In this document: positions 27,449 through 36,160 of the stretch, one piece after another | Numbering within the stretch: the stretch's first letter is position 1 | Layout of the letters: the number at the start of each line of letters is the position of its first letter | Origin: Rhodonellum sp041748555 | GTDB lineage: Bacteria; Bacteroidota; Bacteroidia; Cytophagales; Cyclobacteriaceae | Assembly (NCBI GenBank): GCA_041748555.1 | Contig: JBGTDA010000171.1 | Location: forward strand, 28,814-92,813 | Direction of reading: 5' to 3' | Length of the DNA stretch: 64,000 bases | Made by a program: the position numbers and the translations under genes | The notes under the pieces: model-generated | What the model was told of the DNA's origin: nothing | Databases searched by the model: none | The model's input: the letters and a program-made list of their open reading frames with translations, nothing else

Positions 27449-28837
27449 TCAATATCCCAAAGTCTTCAACATGTTTTCACTTGTCTGCTCGGGAGCAAAA
27501 AGGCGGTGATTGATTGATCCGTCTGTATTTCTGTCAATTAGAACATGCTTTGGAGCCGGGATAAGACAATGCTGAATTCCACCATAACCACCCAAAGATT
27601 CCTGGTAGGCTCCGGTATGGAAAAAACCGATATACTGTTTATTATTTACTTCGATTTTAGGTAAATAAATATTGAACTGATGCGCTTCAGAATTATAATA
27701 ATCCATGCTGTCACAGGTCAGTCCACCCAAAGAGATATTGTGGTATTCCTCATTCCAGTTGTTGACTGCCAACATGATGTACTTCTGGTTTAGACCCCAG
27801 CTGTCGGGCAGCTGAGTGATAAATGATCCATCTATCATATACCAAAGCTCCTTGTCGTTTTGCAGCTTTTCGTTCAAAATCGAATAGATCACAGCCCCGC
27901 TTTCCCCTACGGTGTAGCTTCCGAATTCGGTAAAGATATTAGGTTCAATGGTATTGTTTTTGGCACACATCCATTTGATGTTTTTGATAATCTGATCAGC
28001 CATGTACTGGTAATCATAATCAAAAAACACATTGGTTTTGATCGGCCAACCTCCACCGATATCCATGGTATCAAGAGATGGGGCTATCTTTTTGAGATCA
28101 ACATATTTTTGGATAAACCGGGTAAGTTCTGACCAATAATAAGCGGAATCCCTGATTCCTGAGTTTATAAAAAAGTGGAGCATTTTTAGGGAAACATTCG
28201 CATTGTCTTTGATTTTCTTCTCGTAAAGATCAAGAATATTATTATACCGAACTCCTAATCGAGAAGTATAAAACCCGAATTGGGGCTCTTCGTCAGCCGC
28301 TATCCTTATGCCAACCTGAAAAGGAACGCTTACATGTTCGAGATAATAATCTATTTCAGAAAGGTTGTCCAATACTGGGATACAGTTGACAAATCCATCA
28401 TTGAGCAATTCGGTTATGTATTGTTTGTATAAATCTCTTTTGAAACCGTTGCAGACAATGAAGGTCTCTTTGGAGATTTTCCCTTTTTCATATAGTTTTC
28501 TTACCAAAGGAATGTCAAAGGTGGAAGAAGTCTCGATATGAATATCGTTTTTCAAAGCTTCATCCAAAACAAAGCTGAAATGGGAGGATTTGGTACAATA
28601 GCAATAGGTGTAATCCCCTTTATACTGGTGGGCATTCATCGCATTGCCAAAATAGGTTTTGGCATTCTGAATGCTTTCGGAAATTTTTGGCAGATAAGTC
28701 AGCTTCAGCGGGGTACCATATGTGGAAATTATGTCCATCAGATTGACACCATTAAAAAGCAACTCGTTGTTTTCTACATTAAACTCTTTGGTAGGAAAAT
28801 CAAAGGTCTGTTGGATCAGATCAGAATATTTATTCAT
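27449..28837 (-). CDS. speA: Arginine decarboxylase (biosynthetic, SpeA-like)
   Basis: A 462-residue fold-III PLP decarboxylase. The PLP lysine lies in YCTKSSH near residue 83. GVRYNNILDLYE, DIGGGWP and TEFGSYTVGESGAV follow, and the C-terminal catalytic-type segment is LTCDSMDYY. The short length matches the Bacteroidota arginine decarboxylase that makes agmatine for polyamine synthesis. It lies downstream, on the same strand, of the riboswitch-controlled 164-residue gene, with a hairpin between the two. Confidence 0.85.
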   Translation of the reverse strand: MNKYSDLIQQTFDFPTKEFNVENNELLFNGVNLMDIISTYGTPLKLTYLPKISESIQNAKTYFGNAMNAHQYKGDYTYCYCTKSSHFSFVLDEALKNDIHIETSSTFDIPLVRKLYEKGKISKETFIVCNGFKRDLYKQYITELLNDGFVNCIPVLDNLSEIDYYLEHVSVPFQVGIRIAADEEPQFGFYTSRLGVRYNNILDLYEKKIKDNANVSLKMLHFFINSGIRDSAYYWSELTRFIQKYVDLKKIAPSLDTMDIGGGWPIKTNVFFDYDYQYMADQIIKNIKWMCAKNNTIEPNIFTEFGSYTVGESGAVIYSILNEKLQNDKELWYMIDGSFITQLPDSWGLNQKYIMLAVNNWNEEYHNISLGGLTCDSMDYYNSEAHQFNIYLPKIEVNNKQYIGFFHTGAYQESLGGYGGIQHCLIPAPKHVLIDRNTDGSINHRLFAPEQTSENMLKTLGY

Positions 28838-28898
28838 TTTAAAATGATAGCTTTAGATTAAAGGATACAAAATTGATTATAAAATCCGTAAAACAAAT

Positions 28899-28937
28899 GA
28901 AAGCGGGATAAAATCCCTCTGGATCTATCCCGCTTTG
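28899..28937. terminator. Hairpin between speA and its upstream gene
   Basis: AAGCGGGATA (28901-28910) pairs with TATCCCGCTT (28926-28935). The run of T is short on both strands, so this may be a weak terminator after the 164-residue gene or a processing site. If readthrough is efficient, speA could belong to the same transcript. Confidence 0.55.
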
Positions 28938-28966
28938 CATCACTAAACATCAACTAAATAATTTAT

Positions 28967-29461
28967 TTAAGCAGAAAACAATTCCCGCTGCAACAGTTGT
29001 TCTTCCTTTTTATTTTGTGCCTGAATCTGTAGAACTTTCTTTAAAATAGCTTTAAACCTATTTTCATCTTCCAAAAATCCGAATATTTTATTCATATATG
29101 ATTTTACTTTTTCCTCATTGGCTGCATAATACTTCAACGTGAAATTCCCCGGTTCTCTGTTAATTTCCAAGATGACCCCATCAGGTTTTCCCGAACTCAC
29201 AATGCTCTTAAACAAAGCTATATTGGAGCTGTAGGCGGGATCCATTTCAAAATAAACTACCTGAAAACTCTTTTTAGCTTCAGGGAAATTGGGGAAATCA
29301 AAAGAGGCTGTCTCCAGCACATTTACAAAACCGCAATTATTGAGTTTTTCTAAAACACTTGATTCCTTTGACTGTGTTTCTGAGCTTCTGCTGATTTTTT
29401 CAAAGACAAAACTTTGAGAATTTTGGGGACTGGCGGGGGAAAACAATTGGACTGATGACAT
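28967..29461 (-). CDS. Protein of unknown function behind a SAM-type riboswitch
   Basis: A 164-residue protein without signal peptide or membrane segment, so cytosolic. The N-terminus is low in order (SPASPQNSQS) and is followed by an alpha/beta-like region (FVNVLETASFDFPNFP, SFQVVYFEMDP, GVILEINREPGNFTLKYY) and a helical end with a Lys/Gln/Glu-rich tail. I recognise no family. A SAM-I-clan riboswitch lies about 110 nt upstream. The gene is thus expected to respond to S-adenosylmethionine, which would place it in methionine, sulfur or methyl metabolism. Confidence 0.75.
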   Translation of the reverse strand: MSSVQLFSPASPQNSQSFVFEKISRSSETQSKESSVLEKLNNCGFVNVLETASFDFPNFPEAKKSFQVVYFEMDPAYSSNIALFKSIVSSGKPDGVILEINREPGNFTLKYYAANEEKVKSYMNKIFGFLEDENRFKAILKKVLQIQAQNKKEEQLLQRELFSA

Positions 29462-29570
29462 TTTAAAACAAATAATGGGTGAGGATTTTAATTTAACCTG
29501 AGTCTTGAAAATCTCAACAACAGTTGGAAATTGTAACAGTGCAAATGAAATGCAATTTCATTTTTTCTGA

Positions 29571-29671
29571 ATTTATAGTTGCTGATGATTTAGGAAGGAA
29601 TTAGCACCTTTTCCTTCGAAAGGTTGCTATAGGATCGATGAGTCTGTTCTCTCCCCTATTCTTTATAAACC
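29571..29671 (-). ncRNA. SAM-I-clan (S-box-type) riboswitch
   Basis: On the minus strand the order is TTTATA (P1, 29669-29664), GGGGAGAG, GACTCATCGATCC, then TAGCAACCTT ... AAGGTGCTA, which pair to form P3 with the single bulged A typical of S-box RNAs, then ATTCC, and TATAAA (P1, 29577-29572). The core GCAACC ... GGTGCTAATTCC is the family hallmark. The P4 hairpin of SAM-I is short or missing, so it could be the SAM-I/IV variant form. It lies upstream of the 164-residue gene. The regulatory mode (termination or start occlusion) is not clear. Confidence 0.75.
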
Positions 29672-29704
29672 AGCTATTTCCCTTTCTGTCCATAACCAAT
29701 TATA

Positions 29705-29766
29705 ATCCAAATTTAAAATAGGAATTTTTATTATCCTAATATCCCTATCATTTTTATAGGCTAAAC
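29705..29766 (-). promoter_or_regulatory. Promoter and palindromic operator ahead of the riboswitch
   Basis: The minus strand has a -7 element TAAATTTG (29715-29708) and, centred 37 nt upstream, the inverted repeat CCTAT-N7-ATAGG (29744-29760). The same operator-to-promoter geometry is found ahead of the TauE/SafE gene. The site would sit near -49, a position typical of activators. It probably belongs to a sulfur- or metal-responsive regulator (inference). Confidence 0.55.
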
Positions 29767-29810
29767 AAAAATAAATTTTCGCCCTCCTCATTATGTCTGA
29801 GAAATAATTA

Positions 29811-30677
29811 TCAAAGTGTCAGGTAAAACGTTCTGATGCTTAAGCCAATAATCAGAAACCCTACCAAAAACATCAAAAGCCGTGGGCTAAGTTTTTTACA
29901 AATGACAGCAGCAAAAGGTGCCGCTATCACCCCTCCGATAATCAAACCCAAAACAGGTGCTAAACTTAATTCTTTGATAAAGAACAGAAATGTGGTGGCA
30001 CTCGCCAGAGAAATAAAAATTTCGACAAAATTTCCGGTTCCGATTGCAAACCGGGGAACCTGACCTTTTCCCATCAGGGTGGAATTGACTATCGGTCCCC
30101 ATCCCCCGCCACCTATGGCATCTGCAAAACCCCCAATACTTGCCAGGTAGGGCAAACTTTTTCCATTGGCGTCAAAAACCTTTTTTTTCTTCCTGATCAC
30201 CTTGGATAAAATAATAATTCCCATGATAAAAAGATAAATGGCTATAAAAGGCTTAATAGTGTTGCCATCAACATTGGAAAGAAAGTATGCACCAAGAACT
30301 GCCCCCAAAATACCGGGAATCATCAGTTTTTTGGCTAGATCCCAGTTTACATTACCTAAGCTTAAATGAGAAATCCCGGATGCCAAACTTGTAAAAACCT
30401 GTGCAAAATGAACCCAGGCACTTGCTACTGCCGGCGGAATTCCAATTCCCAAGAGAATGGAATTTGAGCTTACTCCGTAAGCCATTCCCAATGCTCCATC
30501 AATCGTCTGAGCTACAAAACCAACCAATAAAAACCAAAAAAACATCTCATAGTCCATCTCGACTGTCCCCAAACCGGAAAAAGATTTGTAGGATATCAAT
30601 CCTATCAAAATGGCACTAATCACAAAAAAAACAGACCAAATCGGCTCCTCTTTTATTTTTACAATGACTTTATCCAT
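29811..30677 (-). CDS. TauE/SafE family sulfite/organosulfur permease
   Basis: A 288-residue inner-membrane protein with about eight hydrophobic helices. The conserved features of the family are GFVAQTIDGALGMAYGV near residue 55 and GGFADAIGGGGWGPIV near residue 183. Members move sulfite, sulfoacetate or taurine-derived anions across the membrane; the substrate of this one is not evident. It stands next to a riboswitch-controlled gene, and both promoters share one palindrome at the same distance. Confidence 0.88.
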   Translation of the reverse strand: MDKVIVKIKEEPIWSVFFVISAILIGLISYKSFSGLGTVEMDYEMFFWFLLVGFVAQTIDGALGMAYGVSSNSILLGIGIPPAVASAWVHFAQVFTSLASGISHLSLGNVNWDLAKKLMIPGILGAVLGAYFLSNVDGNTIKPFIAIYLFIMGIIILSKVIRKKKKVFDANGKSLPYLASIGGFADAIGGGGWGPIVNSTLMGKGQVPRFAIGTGNFVEIFISLASATTFLFFIKELSLAPVLGLIIGGVIAAPFAAVICKKLSPRLLMFLVGFLIIGLSIRTFYLTL

Positions 30678-30704
30678 CTTGTCGAATTCTTTTAAAAGGT
30701 CTAA

Positions 30705-30766
30705 GACTCAAAAATAGGTTCAAAAATTCTAATTTACAACAATCCCTATCTTTTTTGTAGGGTAAT
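30705..30766 (-). promoter_or_regulatory. Promoter and palindromic operator of the TauE/SafE gene
   Basis: On the minus strand a -7 element TATTTTTG lies at 30716-30709. Centred 37 nt upstream is CCCTA-N9-TAGGG (30744-30762), the same palindrome as at 29744-29760. The flanking bases agree too (ATCCCTATC and TAGG.TAA on the plus strand). This points to one regulator for both transcription units. Confidence 0.55.
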
Positions 30767-30782
30767 AACTGCCTAAAGCAAA

Positions 30783-30869
30783 AAAAGCTACCAACAACTT
30801 ATCATGTGTTGATTTTATTATGAGTAAATTTATTTGATATGTACTTCATCAAACCTGCCGGTAGCTTTC
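30783..30869. repeat. Long-loop inverted repeat
   Basis: AAAGCTACC (30784-30792) is complementary to GGTAGCTTT (30860-30868), separated by 67 bases. The spacer from 30770 to 30983 holds nothing else that I can support. Confidence 0.35.
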
Positions 30870-30983
30870 GCTTTTCTAAGAAAATGGTTTGAAGACTAAA
30901 GATGGATTTATCCAGCAATCCAAGGTCGTGCAAAGGATCTGTTGGATTTTCGCATTTACTGGATCATTGGGGAAAATCTTAAA

Positions 30984-31017
30984 AATAAAAAAGCCGGATT
31001 TTCTTCCGGCTTTACTG
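30984..31017. terminator. Rho-independent terminator of the tricorn-like protease gene
   Basis: On the minus strand GCCGGA and TCCGGC form a stem followed by TTTTTTATTTTT. It lies directly after the stop of the leftward protease gene. Confidence 0.85.
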
Positions 31018-31020
31018 AAT

Positions 31021-34000
31021 CTATTTCTTTTCATACGCAGGTACTTTCGGTTGTACAGGTGGTTTTTCTTTAAGCAATCTCATCGCTTCCTCAATGGCTC
31101 TTTCCAGTTGCGGATCTACTCCTTTGGCCAGCTGGGTGGGATCTTCCTCCACTTCTATATCAGGCTCAACACCATATCCTTCCCTGAACCAATCTCCATC
31201 TGGATCAAACATCCTGAATGTGGGAACAGTAACACTGCCGCCATCAATCAAAGTTGGTGCACCGCTGATACCGATCAACCCACCCCAGGTGCGTGTTCCG
31301 ATTAATGGACCGAGGCCTGATTTTTTGAAGTAATCCGGGAATGCATCTCCACCTGAACCGCTCCAGCCATTGATTAACATCACCTTAGGTCCAAAATTGG
31401 CAACCTGAGGCCACTGCCAAGTCTGTCCGTCCCGTACAGCCCAAAAGGCCAAAGGTTCTCTGTTGAGCAATTCTATAAACCTGTCAGGAATCTGTCCGCC
31501 ATTGTTGAAGCGCTCATCTATGATCAGACCTTCTTTTTGAAATTGGCCATAAAACATTCTGGCAAGCTCATATTGACCATCCAGACCTGTGCTTGGAACG
31601 TAGATATATCCGATTTTTCCATCAGTGGCTTCCTCTACCCTTTTGCGGTTTTCCTCTATCCACTCCAGATTTCTTAATCTTGTTTCATCTTCGATAGTTT
31701 TGACCACAACTTTTCTCGCTCCTGAGGTGGTAGGTTTACTGTTCACGGTCAGCTCAACAGGCACTCCTGCCAATCCTTCAAAAGCTGCCCACGGGTCTTT
31801 TTGAGAATCAATTGACATACCGTTAACAGCAAGTATAAAGTCACCTTCATTGACATTTACACCGGGTTCGTCCAACGGTGAACGTGCTTCATTGTCCCAT
31901 GGAGCTCCTCTCACAATTCTATCCACATAAAAGGCTCCGTCCTTCATTCCCCAATCAATACCTAGATAGCCCATTGATTTCTTAGGAGAAGATTCTTGGT
32001 CCCCACCGCCTCTGTAGGTATGTGAAGCACTGATTTCACCGATCAATTCTCCAAGAATATAATTTACGTCCCATCGGGTGATGGCATGATCGATCAATTC
32101 CCCGTACTGCACCTTCATGGCCTCCCAATCAACTCCATGCATATTGGGATCGTAAAAAAAATCTCTTTCCAATCTCCAAGTTTCCAAGAATATCTGTTTC
32201 CATTCCTCCTGAGGCACTAGAGTCATCTCCATTTTATCTACCGGCATTTTCTCCTCAATCTTTTGATTGGGTTTCAATTCCAGTACACCATAAGTCCCGT
32301 TGGAAACTACCATAACTTTTTCGCCATTGGCAGCAAGGTGATAACCATTTACTTTATCCATTATGGTTTTTTCCTCCCTTTCTTCCAGGTCATAGAATAC
32401 CAGCGATCCGGTCATTTCTTTGGTTCCGGTAACGGGATATTTGAGGTATAATATTTTTCCTTTGGCCGCACCAAGCCGCCTGTAATTGCCAGCATCGGGA
32501 GGTAAAATCACTAATCTTGATTCCAAACCCTCCCAGTCAATATTCATATCAATGGGTTTGGAAGCCTTCTCCTTATCAGTATCATCATTTTTTTCTCCAT
32601 TGGAATCCTGTTTGACGGATGTAGTGTCATTTTTAGGAGCAACCGGAGAATAAGTATCCTTACTCAAAGGCAATGCAGCAATCTGAGTGGCATTTGCATA
32701 AACCCATGCCCCTTCAAAATCACTGTACACAGGATTGAATTCCCTGTTGGTCATGAAGAACAAATATTTACCCTCAGGATCAAATACAGGATTCATATCG
32801 TTGTAAAATCCAGCTGTTACTTCCCTCAGGTTATTTTCCCTAACATCGTACACAGCAATGGAATTACTTCCGTTGATTTGATTTTTTGCATAGGCTAGAT
32901 ATCTGCTGTCAGGAGACCATGAAACGGAAAAATTATTCAAATTTCCTTGGTAAAAAAACTTTTGCTTATCCACCTTAGTGGTGGTGTTCTTTATTCTGTC
33001 ATAAATAAAAATATCCATGGCTTTATCAATGAAAGCCAGCTTTTCACTATCAGGTGACCAGAAAGTCTGATAGCGGTATCCTGCCCCATAAGCAGTAAGT
33101 TTCTTTTCCTCCAGCAGATTTTCCATATCCCTGATAGTCAGTTCATATTCACCTGATTTATCACTCCAATAAGCGACATATTTTCCATTAGGAGACCAGG
33201 ATGGATATCGCTCTGCTGCCCCTGAAGTTTGAGTCAGATTGATGACAGGACCGTTTTTGGCAGGAACAGAAAACACCTCACCTCTGGCTTCCACAAGTGC
33301 CCGATTGCCATCATGGGAAAGCCATGTATTGGAAATGTAATTGCTGACAGGGATTTTTCTGGCCATCAATGTTGAAATATCAGAGGTCACCTGAATGGGT
33401 ACTTCCTGAAATTCTTCATTATTTAAATCGAGCAGGTAAATCTTACCGCCGGCTTCAAAAACAATTTCATCGGAACCCAAGCTGGGAAAATGAACATCAA
33501 AATCGATGAAATCCGTTACCTGATCAATCTGTTTTGAGGCAAGGTCATAGCTCCATATATTGTTTCGCTGATTTTCTCCACGGTCAGAAAGAAAATAGAT
33601 TTTATCTTTTGCCCACATGGGAAACTCATCGTTGAACGGGCTGTTGCTGATATTTTCAGAGCTGAAATCTTTTAGATCAAAAATGAAAATATCCGTGGCC
33701 ATTCCTCCTTTGTAGCGTTTCCAGGTTCGGAAAGCTCTTGTTTTGGGAGTATAAGCAATTTTTTGTCCATCGGGAGACATCATTCCAAATTCACCATATG
33801 GAACTGGAAGTTTCTCGGGAAGTCCTCCTTTTTGGGATACCCTGTAAAACTGGCTGAACCGCTGTTTCTCACTCTCTCTGGAAGAGGTGAAAAACACGCT
33901 TTCTCCATCGGGATACCAATCCGATACCCGATCACTCATTCCATGATGGGTCAGCCGAGTGGGCACACCTCCCTGAGTTGGCATGACATATACATCTATA

Positions 34001-34263
34001 TTTCCATCGTAATTGGCACTGAAAGCGATTTTATTTCCTTCAGGAGAAAATCTCGGGAAGGATTCCTCTCCTTTTGCAGAGGTGAGTCGATTGGCAATTC
34101 CTCCTGTTTTGGGTACAATCCAGATATCCCCACCATAGGCAAAACTGATGTGATTTGCCGAAACATCAGGATATTGAACAATCCTGGCATCTACCTGAGC
34201 CATTCCGTGGAAAGGCAATAATAGAAGTGCCCAAAGAAATTGAGTTGTTTTTTTGATCATCAT
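31021..34263 (-). CDS. Tricorn protease-like S41 peptidase, exported
   Basis: A 1080-residue protein. A signal peptide (FLWALLLLPFHGMAQ) precedes WD/propeller-like repeats of the tricorn type (DIWIVPKTGG, RFSPEGNKIAFSANYDG, WYPDGESVFFTSSRES). A C-terminal PDZ domain (GVNVNEGDFILAVNGMSI) and an S41 protease domain follow, with the nucleophile in NGWSGSGGDAF near residue 990. It probably degrades peptides in the periplasm. Upstream spacer 34264-34495 holds only the repeat-like motif listed separately. Confidence 0.92.
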   Translation of the reverse strand: MMIKKTTQFLWALLLLPFHGMAQVDARIVQYPDVSANHISFAYGGDIWIVPKTGGIANRLTSAKGEESFPRFSPEGNKIAFSANYDGNIDVYVMPTQGGVPTRLTHHGMSDRVSDWYPDGESVFFTSSRESEKQRFSQFYRVSQKGGLPEKLPVPYGEFGMMSPDGQKIAYTPKTRAFRTWKRYKGGMATDIFIFDLKDFSSENISNSPFNDEFPMWAKDKIYFLSDRGENQRNNIWSYDLASKQIDQVTDFIDFDVHFPSLGSDEIVFEAGGKIYLLDLNNEEFQEVPIQVTSDISTLMARKIPVSNYISNTWLSHDGNRALVEARGEVFSVPAKNGPVINLTQTSGAAERYPSWSPNGKYVAYWSDKSGEYELTIRDMENLLEEKKLTAYGAGYRYQTFWSPDSEKLAFIDKAMDIFIYDRIKNTTTKVDKQKFFYQGNLNNFSVSWSPDSRYLAYAKNQINGSNSIAVYDVRENNLREVTAGFYNDMNPVFDPEGKYLFFMTNREFNPVYSDFEGAWVYANATQIAALPLSKDTYSPVAPKNDTTSVKQDSNGEKNDDTDKEKASKPIDMNIDWEGLESRLVILPPDAGNYRRLGAAKGKILYLKYPVTGTKEMTGSLVFYDLEEREEKTIMDKVNGYHLAANGEKVMVVSNGTYGVLELKPNQKIEEKMPVDKMEMTLVPQEEWKQIFLETWRLERDFFYDPNMHGVDWEAMKVQYGELIDHAITRWDVNYILGELIGEISASHTYRGGGDQESSPKKSMGYLGIDWGMKDGAFYVDRIVRGAPWDNEARSPLDEPGVNVNEGDFILAVNGMSIDSQKDPWAAFEGLAGVPVELTVNSKPTTSGARKVVVKTIEDETRLRNLEWIEENRKRVEEATDGKIGYIYVPSTGLDGQYELARMFYGQFQKEGLIIDERFNNGGQIPDRFIELLNREPLAFWAVRDGQTWQWPQVANFGPKVMLINGWSGSGGDAFPDYFKKSGLGPLIGTRTWGGLIGISGAPTLIDGGSVTVPTFRMFDPDGDWFREGYGVEPDIEVEEDPTQLAKGVDPQLERAIEEAMRLLKEKPPVQPKVPAYEKK

Positions 34264-34389
34264 ATGATAATGTATTTAAGATCATTATTAGTTGAAAATT
34301 TAAATATATGCAATTATCCAAGCGAATGCCAAAAAGGTATTATACTCGTAATGAGGAAATTGATTAAATTTTTTACGCTTTAACGGGCG

Positions 34390-34430
34390 ATTCCGAACAC
34401 CTCCATTTCAAATTCGGACACGTTTCAGAA
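34390..34430. repeat. Repeat-like motif also seen near 22881
   Basis: The stretch TTCCGAACACCTCCATTT ... CGGACACGTTTC resembles 22881-22910 (ACTCCATTTT ... CGGCACGTTTTTTAG). The similarity is about 20 bases with a gap. It may be a degraded end of an insertion sequence. Confidence 0.3.
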
Positions 34431-34495
34431 GAGCATAAGAAAGGAAACTGCTTCTGACATTCAGAGAAAATCAAAAGAAGGCATATTCAAAAATT

Positions 34496-35932
34496 CTAAG
34501 TAAAAACATCGCTTATGGCTCTTTCAGCTGCATAAAATCCGCACATACCATGAACGCCTCCACCGGGTGGGGTGGCGGATGAACATAAATAAACTCCCTT
34601 TGCGGAAGTGCGGTATGGTGAAAATCTGAATACAGGTCTCGAGAATAGCTGACCCAAATCCAAAACTCCCCCATTGATGTCGCCTCCGACATAATTGGGA
34701 TTATATTGTTCCATCTGAAAAGTATTGAAAGTGCTTTTCGAAAGGATAATAGATTTAAATCCAGGGGCATATCTTTCTATCTGACTTTCTATCGGGGCTG
34801 TCATGTCAATAGTGGACCCGTGAGGTACATGGCAATAGGCCCACGCAGTATGTTTGCCTTTGGGTGATCTACTTGAATCAAAAAGGCTCTGTTGGGCTAA
34901 AAGAACAAAAGGTTTTGTTGGATGTTTTCCCTGCCATATTTCCCTTTCTGATTTGGAAATTTCGGATAAAGTACCGCCAAGATGTACTGTCCCCGCGCTT
35001 CGGGCTTCCTGTGCTTTCCATGGAATCGGTGCATCCAAGGCCCAATCCATCTTGAAAACACCCATGCCATACCTATATCTTTTCAACTGCCATTTATAAA
35101 AAGAAGAAAGTTGGTCACCGGCGATCTTCAGCAGCTGCTTAGGTGTCACATCCAATATTACAGCTCTGGCAAGTGGCAGTTCATTTAAATTTTTGACATA
35201 AAAACCGGTTATGATCTCGCCACCGATGGAGGTAAAGTACGAGGCCAAAGCATTGGCTATTGCCTGTGATCCTCCTTTGGGAATTGGCCAGCCGCCCTGA
35301 TGACCTGCTCCTAAAAGCACCATTGCCGCGGCGGAAGTGATGAAATGATCAAGCGGCTGCATGGAATGGGCCGCCATTCCTGCCCAAAGTCCTTTGGCTT
35401 TTTCTGTTCTGAAAATCTTTTCGCCATATCCTTCGGCCGAACGGATTGCTTTTAAGCCAAAAAGGCCCAATGAAATAGGATCAATGGGGATTTTCAAAGG
35501 CCCAAGAAAATCAGAAAGCAGTGTAGCCCAATCCTTGGATAAAGGCTTCATCAGGTTGAGATAAGCATTTTCATCCCTTCCCAATGCCCGTGCAGTATCA
35601 GTAAGGTTGGTAAAAAGTGCAGCCGCAGAGCCATCATCAAAAGGATGCGCTGCCAATATTTCAGGATGTATATATTCCAAACCGAACTTATCAAGTGGTA
35701 AAGTCCGCAAAAAAGGAGATGCGATAGCCAAGGGATGAATGGCGGAACAAATATCATGATGAAAACCGGGAAGTGTAAGGTCAGCCGTCCGCATCCCTCC
35801 ACCAACAGTTTCCTTGCCCTCAACCAGCAAAACCGTCAGACCTTGCTGTCGAAGCCGGATGGCAGCGGCCAGCCCATTTGGACCTGCCCCTACCACGATA
35901 GCATCATAAAAATTCCTTTTTAATTGATCCAT
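34496..35932 (-). CDS. Phytoene-desaturase-like FAD-dependent oxidoreductase
   Basis: A 478-residue flavoprotein. The Rossmann dinucleotide-binding motif is VVGAGPNGLAAAIRL near residues 14-28 with a downstream E in LVEGKETVGGG. Later it has GAGHQGGWPIPKGGSQAIA and a C-terminal CSSATPPGGGVHGMCGF, typical of the PYROXD2/CrtI-type family. The substrate is unknown, and no carotenoid genes are nearby. It stands alone, divergent from pyrG. Confidence 0.83.
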   Translation of the reverse strand: MDQLKRNFYDAIVVGAGPNGLAAAIRLRQQGLTVLLVEGKETVGGGMRTADLTLPGFHHDICSAIHPLAIASPFLRTLPLDKFGLEYIHPEILAAHPFDDGSAAALFTNLTDTARALGRDENAYLNLMKPLSKDWATLLSDFLGPLKIPIDPISLGLFGLKAIRSAEGYGEKIFRTEKAKGLWAGMAAHSMQPLDHFITSAAAMVLLGAGHQGGWPIPKGGSQAIANALASYFTSIGGEIITGFYVKNLNELPLARAVILDVTPKQLLKIAGDQLSSFYKWQLKRYRYGMGVFKMDWALDAPIPWKAQEARSAGTVHLGGTLSEISKSEREIWQGKHPTKPFVLLAQQSLFDSSRSPKGKHTAWAYCHVPHGSTIDMTAPIESQIERYAPGFKSIILSKSTFNTFQMEQYNPNYVGGDINGGVLDLGQLFSRPVFRFSPYRTSAKGVYLCSSATPPGGGVHGMCGFYAAERAISDVFT

Positions 35933-36097
35933 AACAAAAATTAACTAAAAGCTACCTGTGAAACTTTTTAAAGTTAAAAGGTACATCCTCAATTTTAAAA
36001 ATCCCATCATGTAAAAATTACAACCTTTTTTTCGGGGATGAAAACGAAAAGCGATAAATCCGGAAGATTTAATATTTATTTTACAAAGGTCAAATCA

Positions 36098-36108
36098 ATA
36101 TTTTTGTC
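36098..36108 (+). promoter_or_regulatory. -7 element upstream of pyrG
   Basis: TATTTTTG (36098-36105), followed by TC, fits TAnnTTTG. It precedes the pyrG ATG by about 55 bp. The in-frame codons upstream of the ATG would overlap the promoter, which supports the start at 36161. Confidence 0.4.
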
Positions 36109-36160
36109 TAATTTTGAATCCCATAAGAACCCCAACAAATTAAAAAATCCTACCATTCTT

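Noticed and set aside
28838..28966. A separate small gene between speA and the 164-residue gene
   Set aside because: Only the hairpin at 28899-28937 is visible; no start with a plausible frame exists.
30889..31333. Open frames opposite the tricorn-like protease gene
   Set aside because: They are antisense shadows without signal, domain or family character, and they run through the terminator of the protease gene.
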